Source: Halosimplex halobium
GTDB lineage: Archaea; Halobacteriota; Halobacteria; Halobacteriales; Haloarculaceae
Reading direction: 5' to 3'
NCBI RefSeq assembly: GCF_051414055.1
Contig: NZ_JBLKNX010000001.1
Span: 433,413-497,412, forward strand
DNA length: 64,000 bases
In this document: positions 1 to 8,889 of the stretch, piece after piece
Layout: every line of letters begins with the position of its first letter
Numbering within the stretch: position 1 is the first letter of the stretch
Program-made: the position numbers and the translations under genes
Notes under the pieces: model-generated
The model's database searches: none
What the model was told of the DNA's origin: nothing
What the model saw: only the letters and a program-made list of their open reading frames with translations

Positions 1-748
1 CGAAGTAGTTCATCGAGGCCTGCTTGCTCCTGCCGGTCAGGGCGATCTCGCTGTAGTCCGTCTCGACGTCGTACTTCGACGGCACCGGACCTCGGATAGC
101 GTCACCGACCCGCTCCCGGAGGTCGGCGTCGGCTCTGCCGCCGACGGCGACGTAGTCGTACTTGTGGATGTGGAAGCCGACTGCGTAGCGGCAGGTGAAC
201 GCCCGCTCCACCAGCTGTCGCAGGCCCGGATAGGCGTCGTACGCCTTGACGGGTTTCTTGACGTGCCAGCGCTTGAAGGCGTCCTTTTCCTGTCCGGTGT
301 AGTACCCGTGTAGCATCCACGCCGTCGCCGCGATCCCTCGGGCCCGCAATTTCTTGAACAGGTACTGCCCCATCTCGTCGGTGTTGTACTCGATGTCGCC
401 GCCGTGCGGACAGGTGATGAACACGTCGGCGTCCGCTCGGTCCCACAGGGTCTCGGCGATATCGCCCGTGACGAACGCCCGATCGCGGCTCTCGATCGGG
501 ACCGTCGCCTCGACTGTCCCTGTCTGCCCGGCCTGTGCGTCGATCCGTTCCAGGCCGTCCGCGTTGACCGCGAGTCCGGCCGCGTCGTCGTGGGTCCCGT
601 CGACGATGAAGTACGCCTTCGACGATTCACACTCGACTCTGACGTGGTCGTCTTCCGCTTTCCCCAGGTCGTCGGCCACCCGGCGCGAGAGTCGACACCG
701 GTTTGCGGCCGCTATCTCCGGTGATTCGGCGATACCAGCCTCGGTCAT
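1..748 (-). CDS. poly-gamma-glutamate hydrolase family (YjqB/DUF867-like) protein, 3' end cut by window
   Basis: Read on the minus strand from ATG 746-748, the frame stays open for 249 codons and runs off the window edge, so the C-terminus is missing. The visible part has a CPHGGDIEYNTDEMG segment near residue 120 and a later GFHIHKYDYVAVGG segment. Their order and spacing resemble the HGGxIE and SIHG...VTYIGG blocks of the YjqB/DUF867 family, zinc peptidases that cleave poly-gamma-glutamate. The acidic composition and codon use are haloarchaeal. The start gives the longest coherent protein. Substrate is inferred from the family only; a phage-related amidase of the same fold is possible. Confidence 0.6.
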   Translation of the reverse strand, partial: MTEAGIAESPEIAAANRCRLSRRVADDLGKAEDDHVRVECESSKAYFIVDGTHDDAAGLAVNADGLERIDAQAGQTGTVEATVPIESRDRAFVTGDIAETLWDRADADVFITCPHGGDIEYNTDEMGQYLFKKLRARGIAATAWMLHGYYTGQEKDAFKRWHVKKPVKAYDAYPGLRQLVERAFTCRYAVGFHIHKYDYVAVGGRADADLRERVGDAIRGPVPSKYDVETDYSEIALTGRSKQASMNYF

Positions 749-1281
749 CGATCTTGTAGAGCGGTCAGAGGGGCTTCTGAAGAGTCTTTCTACAGATCTG
801 GCTTCGGCCGTTCCGCTTACGATGACCAATCACTGCGGGATGCCTTTCGAACGGAGGGTGTCCGGCCGCTCGTCAAACTCGGGTGTTCGCTGTGATGGTT
901 TATTCGCTCTCTGCCGGGGTCTCGGAGTATATCTCGCCGAGGAAGGTCGCGACGATTTCCGAGAACCCCCGGGTGTCGGCTGGGATACCCGTGGCCGCCA
1001 CGGTACCGCTTCAGTCGTGCATCGGAACGCTCGGCTAGCTCCGCTGCCCCCTCGTCTTTTTCGTCCGCCCCGTATCGACCAACGTTGGGCCGTCGTACGA
1101 CGTGAGTGTCAAGCATGGATCGAACATCTGACTCCGCCCGAGTTGGGTGTCTGAAGATGGCGACCTCCTATCTGTACCTTGGTCGCTACTACTCTACAGG
1201 TAGAGCGGATGAGTCCCGGATGAAGACCCTCCTTCTCGAACTACTTGTCTCCACGGTGGGTTCATCTTCGAACGGTACTGT
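749..1281. other. intergenic region without a recognisable gene
   Basis: No reading frame here shows haloarchaeal coding character (acidic protein, GC-biased third positions) on either strand. It lies between the hydrolase-like gene and a transposase tail and is less GC-rich than the core of the window. It may hold decayed insertion-sequence DNA, but no terminal inverted repeat could be paired by eye. Confidence 0.5.
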
Positions 1282-1371
1282 CTAGCTGAGCACCTCCTCG
1301 GCAGGCGTGCGGCCATCCAATGCCTGGTCCGGCCGGTTTCGATTGTAGTCGTGTCTGCACCGCCTACCAGC
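1282..1371 (-). pseudogene. C-terminal remnant of an integrase-core (DDE) transposase
   Basis: The last roughly 29 codons before TAG 1282-1284 on the minus strand read RHDYNRNRPDQALDGRTPAEEVL. The YN-x-RP-x-QAL-x-GRTPAE pattern is the typical C-terminal end of DDE transposases of IS3/IS481-like families. Upstream in the same frame the similarity stops abruptly, so only the tail survives. The remnant overlaps the AT-richer leader of the regulator starting at 1540, suggesting that an insertion decayed just in front of that operon. The IS family is not certain. Confidence 0.55.
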
Positions 1372-1539
1372 GTTTCGCGCTGGATTGCCCCGCCAAAACG
1401 AGTGAAAGCGGTCAGTGCGCATGGTCACACTCTGGAACCATTTTTTCGATGTGGTCCCGAATCGGTATCCAACAGCGATAGTATAACTAATCAGGTAGAT
1501 ATACGAACACATAAACGTGGCACTGAGTACACTCCGGTA

Positions 1540-2388
1540 ATGGATTCACGACGGGAAGAGATACTCAGCTTGCTGACTGAAGAGATAAACCGGACCGTTG
1601 TCTCGGTCGTTCAGCAAGGGGCCGGTGAATGGACCGTCCCCGAGCTCGCTGAGACGATCGTCGCCGAAGATGCAGCGGTCGTCCCTGCCGGAGACTACGA
1701 AGAGCGACTGGCGGAGACGCGCATTACCCTTCACCACGAGCGGCTCCCCCAGCTCGACGACGCTGGACTGATCGCATACGACCGCGCCGAAAACGTCGTC
1801 TCGGAGGGGGAATACACAGCGGCGGATGCGCTCTGGACGGACATCGACGAAATTGACGGACTGCTCTCCGAGTTCCTGACCGGGCACGATGTCGACGACC
1901 GGCGCATCGGCATCCTCCACGGACGAGAGGCGATCTACGACTACGGTCGAGAACTGGCGGACAGGGCGGACGAGGAGTTGTTCCTGATCTACACGTCCGA
2001 CGAACTCCTGGACGAGGAGTGTCTCCCCCACGCCGAGAACGCCATCGAGCGAGGCGTCGACGTCTCTGCTGGCGTGAAAAGCGAGGACGCGCGGCAGTTC
2101 TTCGTCGAGTGTCTGCCGGACGCGACAGTCTGGGAACCGCAACTGGACTGGATGCGCTCGGAGGGCACGTATCCGACGGTGAGCCGCCTCATTCTGGCCG
2201 ACCGGCGGAAGGTTGTCGTCGGCCTGTGGGACGAAGCAGACGACGGAACACGGACGGAGGTCGCAATGATCGGAGAAGGAGAAACGAATCCGCTGGTCGT
2301 ACTGGTACGCGAACTGCTAGGCCCGCGGCTGGATCACCTCGACTTTCAGAGTGATGCGTTCGTCGGCGACCTCCCATTCGAAGCATGA
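1540..2388 (+). CDS. winged-helix (DUF7344-like) regulator with C-terminal TrmB-like sensory domain
   Basis: A 282-residue protein. About residues 1-95 (RREEILSLL... through LPQLDDAGLIAYDR) match the haloarchaeal DUF7344 winged-helix pattern, where the ITLHHERLPQLDDAGL segment is the recognisable core. Residues 120-280 (HGREAIYDYGRELADRADEE onward) resemble the effector domain of TrmB-type regulators. ATG 1540 is chosen because it follows an AT-rich promoter-like stretch with a TATA-like element near 1496-1503, although the frame is open further upstream. The stop overlaps the next gene by four bases (ATGA), so the two are co-translated. The ligand is unknown. Confidence 0.65.
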   Translation: MDSRREEILSLLTEEINRTVVSVVQQGAGEWTVPELAETIVAEDAAVVPAGDYEERLAETRITLHHERLPQLDDAGLIAYDRAENVVSEGEYTAADALWTDIDEIDGLLSEFLTGHDVDDRRIGILHGREAIYDYGRELADRADEELFLIYTSDELLDEECLPHAENAIERGVDVSAGVKSEDARQFFVECLPDATVWEPQLDWMRSEGTYPTVSRLILADRRKVVVGLWDEADDGTRTEVAMIGEGETNPLVVLVRELLGPRLDHLDFQSDAFVGDLPFEA

Positions 2389-2693
2389 CTGATGACAGAC
2401 CCACAGACGACGACCAGAACGCGTCCGGAACGACAGCGACGGCACAAGTGACCCATCACAGAGAGACTGACACGCGACCAAGTCTCGACGTTGTACGGGC
2501 AGTGGCCGCGTTCACCGATACAGCCATTCTCGACCTCGAACCGCTCGGTGACGTGATCGATACCGAGTCTCTCAACAACCTGTTTGCGGAGGACGATGGG
2601 GCGACGGAGACAGCTGAGATGACCTTCGAATATGAAGGGTGTACAGTCACGGTGACCCGGGACGCGGTCGAGGTCACGCGACCCGAGGCGTGA
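2385..2693 (+). CDS. HalOD1 output-domain protein
   Basis: A 102-residue acidic protein. Residues 32-100 (PSLDVVRAVAAFTD to VTVTRDAVEV) fit the haloarchaeal HalOD1 output domain, including the DLEPLGDVIDTESLNNLF core and the FEYEGCTVTV strand pair. HalOD1 proteins are stand-alone or fused output modules of haloarchaeal signal transduction; their biochemical activity is not established. The ATGA overlap with the winged-helix regulator implies translational coupling and a shared regulatory role. Confidence 0.7.
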   Translation: MTDDRPTDDDQNASGTTATAQVTHHRETDTRPSLDVVRAVAAFTDTAILDLEPLGDVIDTESLNNLFAEDDGATETAEMTFEYEGCTVTVTRDAVEVTRPEA

Positions 2694-3099
2694 GCTAAGT
2701 CTCGTTTCTGTCTCCCGGTTTGTTCCAGTCGGACAGTACGCGCCGGCACAATCGCTCCTCTCGGCATATCGATCAGGATTTCCGGCGGCCGCGGACGAGC
2801 GGGCCCAGTAGGTACGTCCGAACGCCTTCGATTCTGCGTCAGTGGCGCATCTGGCTTGGATCGGCATCTCACGCAATGGGCGATTCCATCTGGTAGCCGG
2901 CCGAATTCAGTCCTCGCTGGGCGCGATAACCGAGTCACTCGGTGGCCGGTGTGCCGCGAACGGCGGGTGAGGATGTCACACGGATCGTAGGCTCCCGGTC
3001 ACTCAGTCCAGAGTGAGCGATCAGATCACTCGGCAGCTGTAGGCGGACCCACCGGTCGGAGGAAAGGATGTATACGAGCGGCTACCATCCCTTCCTCTA
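2694..3099. other. intergenic region
   Basis: No coding frame or strong repeat seen on either strand. It presumably contains the 3' end of the regulator operon and the promoter of taw1; no clear TATA element could be assigned. Confidence 0.4.
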
Positions 3100-4077
3100 A
3101 TGAGCGAATCGGACGGTCCAAAGCAGGTGTCGGACCCGGAGTACCACAGCGAGAATCACACAGCCGCCCAGACTTGTGGCTGGACGGCAAATGCCTTGCG
3201 CGGAGAAGGCCGCTGTTATAAATATGCGTTCTACGGGATAGAGTCCCACCGCTGCATCCAGATGACGCCGGTCGTCAAGTGCAACGAGCGCTGTGTCTTC
3301 TGCTGGCGGGATCACGCGGGCCACGCATACGAGCTGGGGGATGTCGAGTGGGACGACCCGAGCGCCGTCGCCGACGCCTCGCTGGAACTCCAGAAGAAGC
3401 TGCTCTCGGGGTTCGGCGGCAACGACCAGGTGCCCCGCGAGCGCTTCGAGGAGGCGATGGAGCCGCGGCACGTCGCCATCTCGCTGGACGGCGAGCCCTC
3501 CCTCTATCCGTACCTGCCGGAGCTCATCGAGGAGTTCCGCGACCGGGACATCACCACGTTCCTCGTCTCCAACGGGACGAAACCCGAGGTGCTGGCGGAG
3601 TGTGACCCGACACAGCTGTACGTCAGCGTCGACGCGCCCGACCGGTGGACCTTCGACGAGACCGTGAAGGCGGTGGAGGACGACGCCTGGGAGCGGCTGA
3701 TCGATACGCTGGACGTGCTCGCCGAGAAGGACGAGACGCGGACCGTCCTCCGGACGACGCTCGTCGACGGCAACAACATGCACCACCCCGAGTGGTACGC
3801 GTCGATGTACCAGCGGGCCGACCCCGACTTCATCGAGCTGAAGGCGTACATGCACGTCGGCCACTCGCGGGGCCGCCTCGATCGGGATTCCATGCCCGAC
3901 CACGAGGACGTGCGGGCGTTCACCGAGGACGTGAAAGCGCACATGCCCGAGCACGACTACATGAACGAGGTGCCCGTCTCCCACGTCACCCTGCTGTCGA
4001 AGACCGAGGACACCTGGGTCCCCAAACTGCAGAAGGACAGCGAGTTCTGGGAACGGGACCCCTACGCCGGCGACTGA
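3100..4077 (+). CDS. taw1: S-adenosyl-L-methionine-dependent tRNA 4-demethylwyosine synthase
   Basis: Taw1/TYW1 builds the tricyclic imidazopurine of wyosine bases at G37 of tRNA-Phe, condensing N1-methylguanosine with pyruvate by radical SAM chemistry. The 325-residue protein carries the radical SAM motif CNERCVFC (Cys61, Cys65, Cys68). Three further cysteines fall at positions 26, 39 and 52, matching the ligands of the second 4Fe-4S cluster in characterised archaeal TYW1. A GEPSLYPYLPEL segment and the HVGHSRGRL motif are also as expected. Length is typical for archaeal enzymes, which lack the flavodoxin domain of eukaryotic TYW1. It appears monocistronic. Confidence 0.95.
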   Translation: MSESDGPKQVSDPEYHSENHTAAQTCGWTANALRGEGRCYKYAFYGIESHRCIQMTPVVKCNERCVFCWRDHAGHAYELGDVEWDDPSAVADASLELQKKLLSGFGGNDQVPRERFEEAMEPRHVAISLDGEPSLYPYLPELIEEFRDRDITTFLVSNGTKPEVLAECDPTQLYVSVDAPDRWTFDETVKAVEDDAWERLIDTLDVLAEKDETRTVLRTTLVDGNNMHHPEWYASMYQRADPDFIELKAYMHVGHSRGRLDRDSMPDHEDVRAFTEDVKAHMPEHDYMNEVPVSHVTLLSKTEDTWVPKLQKDSEFWERDPYAGD

Positions 4078-4324
4078 CGCGCGCTGGCTCCCCTTCCGAT
4101 ATCCTTCTCTCAGACCCACCTGGGCCATCCCTCGCGCTTCCTCGCCCTTTCGCGTCCGGATATCACGCCGTGGGAGACTCCGATGCCGTTATTGCGACCC
4201 ACTCCAAATCTCCGGTGTTCCGGCGGCGATTCGTGACGGCTCGCGACTCGCCCCAGACCGTTCCATTTCTGAGATGCGTTCCGCATTCGGTATGCTTATC
4301 GGGGAGTGACCGCTAGTGGGAGAT

Positions 4325-5068
4325 ATGTCAGGAATCACGGCGTCGTCGGCCGGCCACGCGGAGCTGGCGACGCTGAAGGCGCTGGCGCTGTCGGGGGGGC
4401 TCGACGGCGACCAGAAGGTGTCCTGTTCGGCGCTGGCCGAGCGGCTCGACGCCTCGACGCAGACGGCCTCCCGGCGGCTCCAGCGGCTGGAGGAGGCCGA
4501 CCTGGTCGAACGCGAGATCGTCAGCGACGGCCAGTGGGTGACCGTGACGGCGGCCGGCGAGCGCGCCCTCCAGCGGGAGTACGCCGACTACCGGCGCATC
4601 TTCGAGCGCGACGCCAGCGTCGAACTCCGCGGGACGATCACCAGCGGGATGGGCGAGGGTCGTCACTACATCTCGCTGCCGGGCTACATGCGCCAGTTCG
4701 AGGACAAACTGGGCTACGAGCCGTTCCTCGGGACGCTCAACGTCGAGCTCGACGAGGAGAGCGTCCGCGAGCGCGGCCGGCTCTCGTCGTTCGAACCCGT
4801 CACCATCGAGGGCTGGGAGGACGACGAGCGCACCTACGGCCCCGCCTACTGCTACCCCGCCACCGTCGAGGTCGACGGGAGCGAGGCGGGCGCCTCGGAC
4901 GGCGGCGACGGCGATACCCGTCGCTTCGAGGACGCACACGTCATCACGCCCGAGCGCACCCACCACGGCGACGACCAGCTGGAAGTGATCGCGCCGGTGA
5001 AGCTCCGCGACGAACTGGGCCTCGACGACGGCTCCCCCCTCACCATCCATGTCACCGAACAGCGATAG
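4325..5068 (+). CDS. ribK: CTP-dependent riboflavin kinase with N-terminal winged helix
   Basis: RibK phosphorylates riboflavin to FMN with CTP, the archaeal route. Residues 1-85 form a winged-helix domain (LAERLDASTQTASRRLQRLE), so the protein may also bind DNA as an FMN-responsive repressor, as shown for some archaeal RibR/RbkR proteins. Residues 95-247 carry the RibK motif GTITSGMGEGRHYISLPGY and FLGTLNV. ATG 4325 is preferred; an in-frame GTG at 4316 would add three residues. A glycine/aspartate-rich insert lies near residue 185. It overlaps the start region of ribB, so the pair is an operon. Confidence 0.92.
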   Translation: MSGITASSAGHAELATLKALALSGGLDGDQKVSCSALAERLDASTQTASRRLQRLEEADLVEREIVSDGQWVTVTAAGERALQREYADYRRIFERDASVELRGTITSGMGEGRHYISLPGYMRQFEDKLGYEPFLGTLNVELDEESVRERGRLSSFEPVTIEGWEDDERTYGPAYCYPATVEVDGSEAGASDGGDGDTRRFEDAHVITPERTHHGDDQLEVIAPVKLRDELGLDDGSPLTIHVTEQR

Positions 5069-5738
5069 CATGACCGGCGACGCATCGACCGCCGCGGCGA
5101 CCGTCGACCGGGCGGTCGACGCCCTCCGCCGTGGCGAACCGATCCTCGTCCACGACGCCGCCGACCGCGAGGGCGAGGTCGACCTGATCTACCCCGCGGG
5201 CGCGGTCACGCCCGCGGCGGTCGCCCGCATGCGCAACGACGCCGGCGGGCTGGTCTGTGTCGCGCTCGGCGACGAAGTGGCCGAGGCCTTCGAGTTGCCC
5301 TACCTGCAGGAGACCATCGACCACCCCGCCGCGGCCGACCACGACCTGGGCTACGACGAGCGGTCGTCCTTTTCGCTGACGGTCAACCACCGCGACACCT
5401 ACACCGGGATCACCGACGAGGACCGCGCGCTGACGATCACGGAACTCGCCGCGGCCGCGGCCGAGCCCGAGAACGTCGACTTCGCCGCCGAGTTCCGCGC
5501 CCCCGGCCACGTCCACGTGCTGCGGGCGGCACCCGGCCTCCTCGCGGACCGGGAGGGCCACACGGAGCTGGCCGTCGCGCTGGCCGGTGCCGCCGACCTG
5601 CCGCCGGCGATGGTCGTCTGCGAGATGCTCGACGACGACAGCGGCGCCGCCCGCTCGCCCGCCGCCGCCCGCGCCTACGCCGACCGCGAGGGGCTGGTCT
5701 ACGTCGAGGGGTCGGCCGTCGTCGAGCGGCTCGGCTGA
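5049..5738 (+). CDS. ribB: 3,4-dihydroxy-2-butanone-4-phosphate synthase
   Basis: RibB converts ribulose 5-phosphate to the four-carbon precursor of lumazine in riboflavin synthesis. The motif DREGEVDLIYPA (acidic Mg2+/substrate loop), SFSLTVNHRDTYTGITDEDR, PGHVHVLRA and the REGHTELAVALA block are those of the family, and about 229 residues is the normal single-domain archaeal length. There is no fused GTP cyclohydrolase II. ATG 5049 overlaps ribK by 20 bases; ATG 5070, directly after the ribK stop, would give a 222-residue protein and is equally plausible. Co-expression with ribK is expected. Confidence 0.93.
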   Translation: MSPNSDSMTGDASTAAATVDRAVDALRRGEPILVHDAADREGEVDLIYPAGAVTPAAVARMRNDAGGLVCVALGDEVAEAFELPYLQETIDHPAAADHDLGYDERSSFSLTVNHRDTYTGITDEDRALTITELAAAAAEPENVDFAAEFRAPGHVHVLRAAPGLLADREGHTELAVALAGAADLPPAMVVCEMLDDDSGAARSPAAARAYADREGLVYVEGSAVVERLG

Positions 5739-5823
5739 GTGGAACCGGGACCGGGACCGAACCGGATCTGGTCCGGGTCCCGGGACCGGGCCACTGAAGG
5801 CTCGCCCGGTCCCAGCCCCGACG

Positions 5824-6252
5824 ATGACTCACGTCTCGCGCCGTTCGCTCCTCCGCACGACCGGTCTCGCGGCCGCCGGCGTCGTCGCCGGCTGCACGGG
5901 TGACGACTCCGGCGACGCCGGCTCGCCGACCGACACGCCGGGCGACATCGTCGCCGGCCCGGGCGGCGCCTACGCCTTCGAACCCGAGTCCTACACCGCC
6001 TCGGTCGGCGAGACGGTCACCTGGTACTTCGCCAGCCCGACCCACAACGTCGGCTGCCGGCCGGGCGACGCCCCGCAGATCGCCCTGCCGGACGGCGCCG
6101 AGCCGTTCGCCAGCTACGAGGACAGCGCGGGCCAGACGGTCCCGCAGGGCGAGACCTACGAACACACCTTCGAGACGGCCGGCGAGTACACGTACGTCTG
6201 CATCCCTCACTCCCGCCAGGGCATGGTCGGGACGGTCGTCGTCGAGGAGTGA
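5824..6252 (+). CDS. halocyanin-like blue copper lipoprotein
   Basis: A small membrane-anchored electron carrier of the plastocyanin fold. The N-terminus RRSLLRTTGLAAAGVVAGC combines a twin-arginine signal with a lipobox cysteine, followed by a Ser/Thr/Asp-rich tether. The cupredoxin domain shows the type I copper ligands: a histidine in PTHNVGC and the C-terminal YVCIPHSRQGM motif with Cys, His and Met. The length of 142 residues is typical for halocyanins. It stands alone after ribB, so no specific redox partner is indicated. Confidence 0.9.
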   Translation: MTHVSRRSLLRTTGLAAAGVVAGCTGDDSGDAGSPTDTPGDIVAGPGGAYAFEPESYTASVGETVTWYFASPTHNVGCRPGDAPQIALPDGAEPFASYEDSAGQTVPQGETYEHTFETAGEYTYVCIPHSRQGMVGTVVVEE

Positions 6253-6303
6253 CCGCCAGGGCTCGTCGACAGCCGACTGTCAGGGCTCGTCGACGCCCGA
6301 CCG

Positions 6304-8757
6304 TCACGCCTCGTCGACGCCGACGACTTCGAAGCGGGCGCCCGGACTGTCTCTGTCGGCGTCGTCACCGGCGTCGCCGGATCCCGCACCTGCGTCGTCG
6401 GTGTCGTCGCCGGCTCCCTCGCCGGTGCCGCCCGGGTGGTCGGCGTCGGTCACGCGAACGTCCCAGCCGTGGGCGTCGGCCGTCTGCGCGACGATCGAGA
6501 GGCCGAGCCCGGTGCCGCCCGAGGCCGTCGAGAAGCCGCTCTCGAAGACCCGGTCGCGTCGGTCGGGCGGGATGCCGGGGCCGTCGTCCGCGACGAAAAA
6601 CCCCGGCTCGTCGTCGAGGACGCCGACGCGGACGGTCGCGTCGTCGCCGGCGTGTTCGACCGCGTTGCGGAACAGGTTCTCGAACAGCTGGCGGAGCCGC
6701 GACTCGTCGGCCGCGATCACCCTCGCCCCGTCGACGCGCAGCGTCGCGTCGCCGGTGGCGACGGTCGCCCAGCTGGTCCGGGCGACCCGTTCGAGGTCGA
6801 CGGGGTCGGTCGACTCGATGCGCTCGCCCTCCCGGGTCAGCGTCAGGATGTCCTCGACCAGCTGTTCCATCCGCTCGACCGCCCGCTCGCACAGGTCGAG
6901 GTGGTCGTCGTCGTCGGCCTCGACCATCTCCAGCGACCCCGCGAGGACGTTCAGCGGGTTCCGGAGGTCGTGGCTGACGATGCTCGCGAACTCCTCCAGC
7001 CGGTCGTTCTGGCGGGACAGCTCGCGTCGCCGGCGGCGCAGTTCCTCCTCGCGGTCGGCCCGCGCCAGGGCGGCCTCGGTGGTGTTGGCGAGGATGCGGG
7101 CCAGCGACACGTCCACCTCGTCGAAGGCCTGTTCGCTGGTTGCCCCGAGGTTCATCACCCCGTACTCCCCCAGCGGGAGGATCAGCTCGCTGCGGATCGG
7201 CGTGTCGGGGTTCAACAGCCCCTCGGCCGTCGCGAGGTCGTCGTAGACGCGGACCTCCCCGGACTGGAAGGCCTTCCAGGAGAGCCCCTCGCCGCTGTCG
7301 TAGGTCGGCGCCTCGCCGAGCAGCGCCGCGGCCTCGTCGGTGATCGCCGCGGGCTCGAGCGCGTCGGCGTCCGGCTCGTAGAACCAGAGCCCGTTGACGG
7401 GCATGTCCAGCACGTCTCGGGCCGTCTCGACGGCCCGCTCGGCCACCGACTCGCGGTCGGGCGCTTCCATGAACGCCCGCGTCGCCTCGTGGAGCGCACC
7501 CAGCCGCTGCTCGCGGCGCTTGCGCCGGGTCACGTCCCGCGAAGTGACGACGTACCCCTCGAGGGTCGTCTCCCTCCGGTTGGTCGCCTTCGCCTCGATC
7601 CAGCGCCACTCGCCGTCGGCGGTCCGCATCCGGAACTCGATGTCCTCGGTCGCGCCCGGCTGCTCGACCAGCTCCGTGAACCGCTCGGTGACCCGCTCGC
7701 GGTCCTCGGGGTGGACGTACTCGAACGCCGTCTCCCCGACGAGGTCGTCGGGGTCGTAGCCCAGCACGTGCTCGACGGCGGGGCTCTGGTACTCGATCAC
7801 CCCCGTCTCGTCGAGGACCGTGACGATGTCGGTGACCTCCTCGACCAGCGTCTCGTAGCGGGCCAGCTCGCGCTCGTGCTCGCGGCGCTCGGTCACGTCG
7901 CGGGTCGTCAGCAGCGCGAACCGCTCGGACCCGCCGGGGTCGACCGGGACTACCCTGAGGTCGACCGCTCTGGTCGGCGACTCGACCGGCGACTCGAACT
8001 CGACGTGGCGTTCGGCGGCCTCGCCGCCGACCACGGCGTCGACGGCCTCGGTCACGCGCCGCACGTCCCCCGGTTCGAGGACCCCGGTCTCGGCCAGTAC
8101 CGGGAGCCGGCGCCCCGGCAGGCCGTCGGCGATCGCCGCCGGCGGCTCGGTCATCCGGTGGTCGGCGAACCGGAACCGGTGGTCGCCGTCGACGACGTAG
8201 ACCCCCTCGCTCATGTGCTCGACCACTACCCGCGGCCAGTCTGGCTCGCCGCCGTCGGCGCTGTCCGGCCCACCGCGTTCCGCGTCCGCACTGCTCTCGT
8301 CGTCCGCACTGCCTTCGTCGTCCGCGCCGCTCTCGTCGCGCCCGGTCGCGTCCCCGGTTGGGGTGTCGCCGGTGCGACCGGCTTGCTCGACCGCGTCGCC
8401 GATCCGGTTCGCCAGGAGGGCGTACTGGCCGGGTTCGCCCTTCCGGAGGTACTCGGCCGCGCCGGCGTCGAGCGCCCGCTCGGCGACGGACTCGTCGGCC
8501 GGCGCCGCGAGGATCACCGGGAGGCCCGGGTCGCGCTCGCGGACGGCGTCGAGGAGCCACAGCCCGTCCCGCTCGGGCAACCGGTAGCCGCTGACGATGC
8601 AGTCGACCCGCCGGCCCCCGAGTTCGTCGAGCGCCTCGTCGGCCCGGGCGACCGCGGTCACGTCGAACGACTCGGCCGCGGCTGCGAGTCGCTCGGCGGC
8701 CGCCTCCGTGAACCCCCGGTCGTCGTCGACGAGGAGCACACGGATCGACTGCGTCAT
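6304..8757 (-). CDS. PAS/GAF sensor histidine kinase with degenerate N-terminal receiver domain
   Basis: An 817-residue cytosolic hybrid kinase. Order: receiver-like domain (1-120), acidic linker, PAS (about 165-290), second PAS with VLGYDPDDLVGE core (about 295-410), GAF (about 420-560), HisKA with phospho-accepting SHDLRNPL, and HATPase_c with DDGPGIPPD and TGLGLSI. The receiver keeps the acidic pair Asp11-Asp12 and the lysine in YLRKGEPGQ, but the phospho-acceptor position is Gly57 in IVSGYRLP, where Asp is expected, so it probably cannot be phosphorylated. ATG 8755-8757 is preferred because the receiver begins there. No transmembrane segment or dedicated response regulator is adjacent. 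Confidence 0.9.
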   Translation of the reverse strand: MTQSIRVLLVDDDRGFTEAAAERLAAAAESFDVTAVARADEALDELGGRRVDCIVSGYRLPERDGLWLLDAVRERDPGLPVILAAPADESVAERALDAGAAEYLRKGEPGQYALLANRIGDAVEQAGRTGDTPTGDATGRDESGADDEGSADDESSADAERGGPDSADGGEPDWPRVVVEHMSEGVYVVDGDHRFRFADHRMTEPPAAIADGLPGRRLPVLAETGVLEPGDVRRVTEAVDAVVGGEAAERHVEFESPVESPTRAVDLRVVPVDPGGSERFALLTTRDVTERREHERELARYETLVEEVTDIVTVLDETGVIEYQSPAVEHVLGYDPDDLVGETAFEYVHPEDRERVTERFTELVEQPGATEDIEFRMRTADGEWRWIEAKATNRRETTLEGYVVTSRDVTRRKRREQRLGALHEATRAFMEAPDRESVAERAVETARDVLDMPVNGLWFYEPDADALEPAAITDEAAALLGEAPTYDSGEGLSWKAFQSGEVRVYDDLATAEGLLNPDTPIRSELILPLGEYGVMNLGATSEQAFDEVDVSLARILANTTEAALARADREEELRRRRRELSRQNDRLEEFASIVSHDLRNPLNVLAGSLEMVEADDDDHLDLCERAVERMEQLVEDILTLTREGERIESTDPVDLERVARTSWATVATGDATLRVDGARVIAADESRLRQLFENLFRNAVEHAGDDATVRVGVLDDEPGFFVADDGPGIPPDRRDRVFESGFSTASGGTGLGLSIVAQTADAHGWDVRVTDADHPGGTGEGAGDDTDDAGAGSGDAGDDADRDSPGARFEVVGVDEA

Positions 8758-8889
8758 ACGCGTCCCCTGGCAACGGACCCTGAAATAGCTACGGACACCA
8801 GTATCAGAACGAAAATCTCCGGCCGGCACGGGCACGGTAGCGTCCCCCTGGCGGTGCCCGTCGGGCCGATCCCCTCGGCGGTCCACCCG

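Noticed and set aside
354..1154. Long plus-strand open frame
   Set aside because: Its product is Ser/Arg/Pro-rich and antisense to the hydrolase-like gene in its first half; this is the shadow expected in GC-rich DNA.
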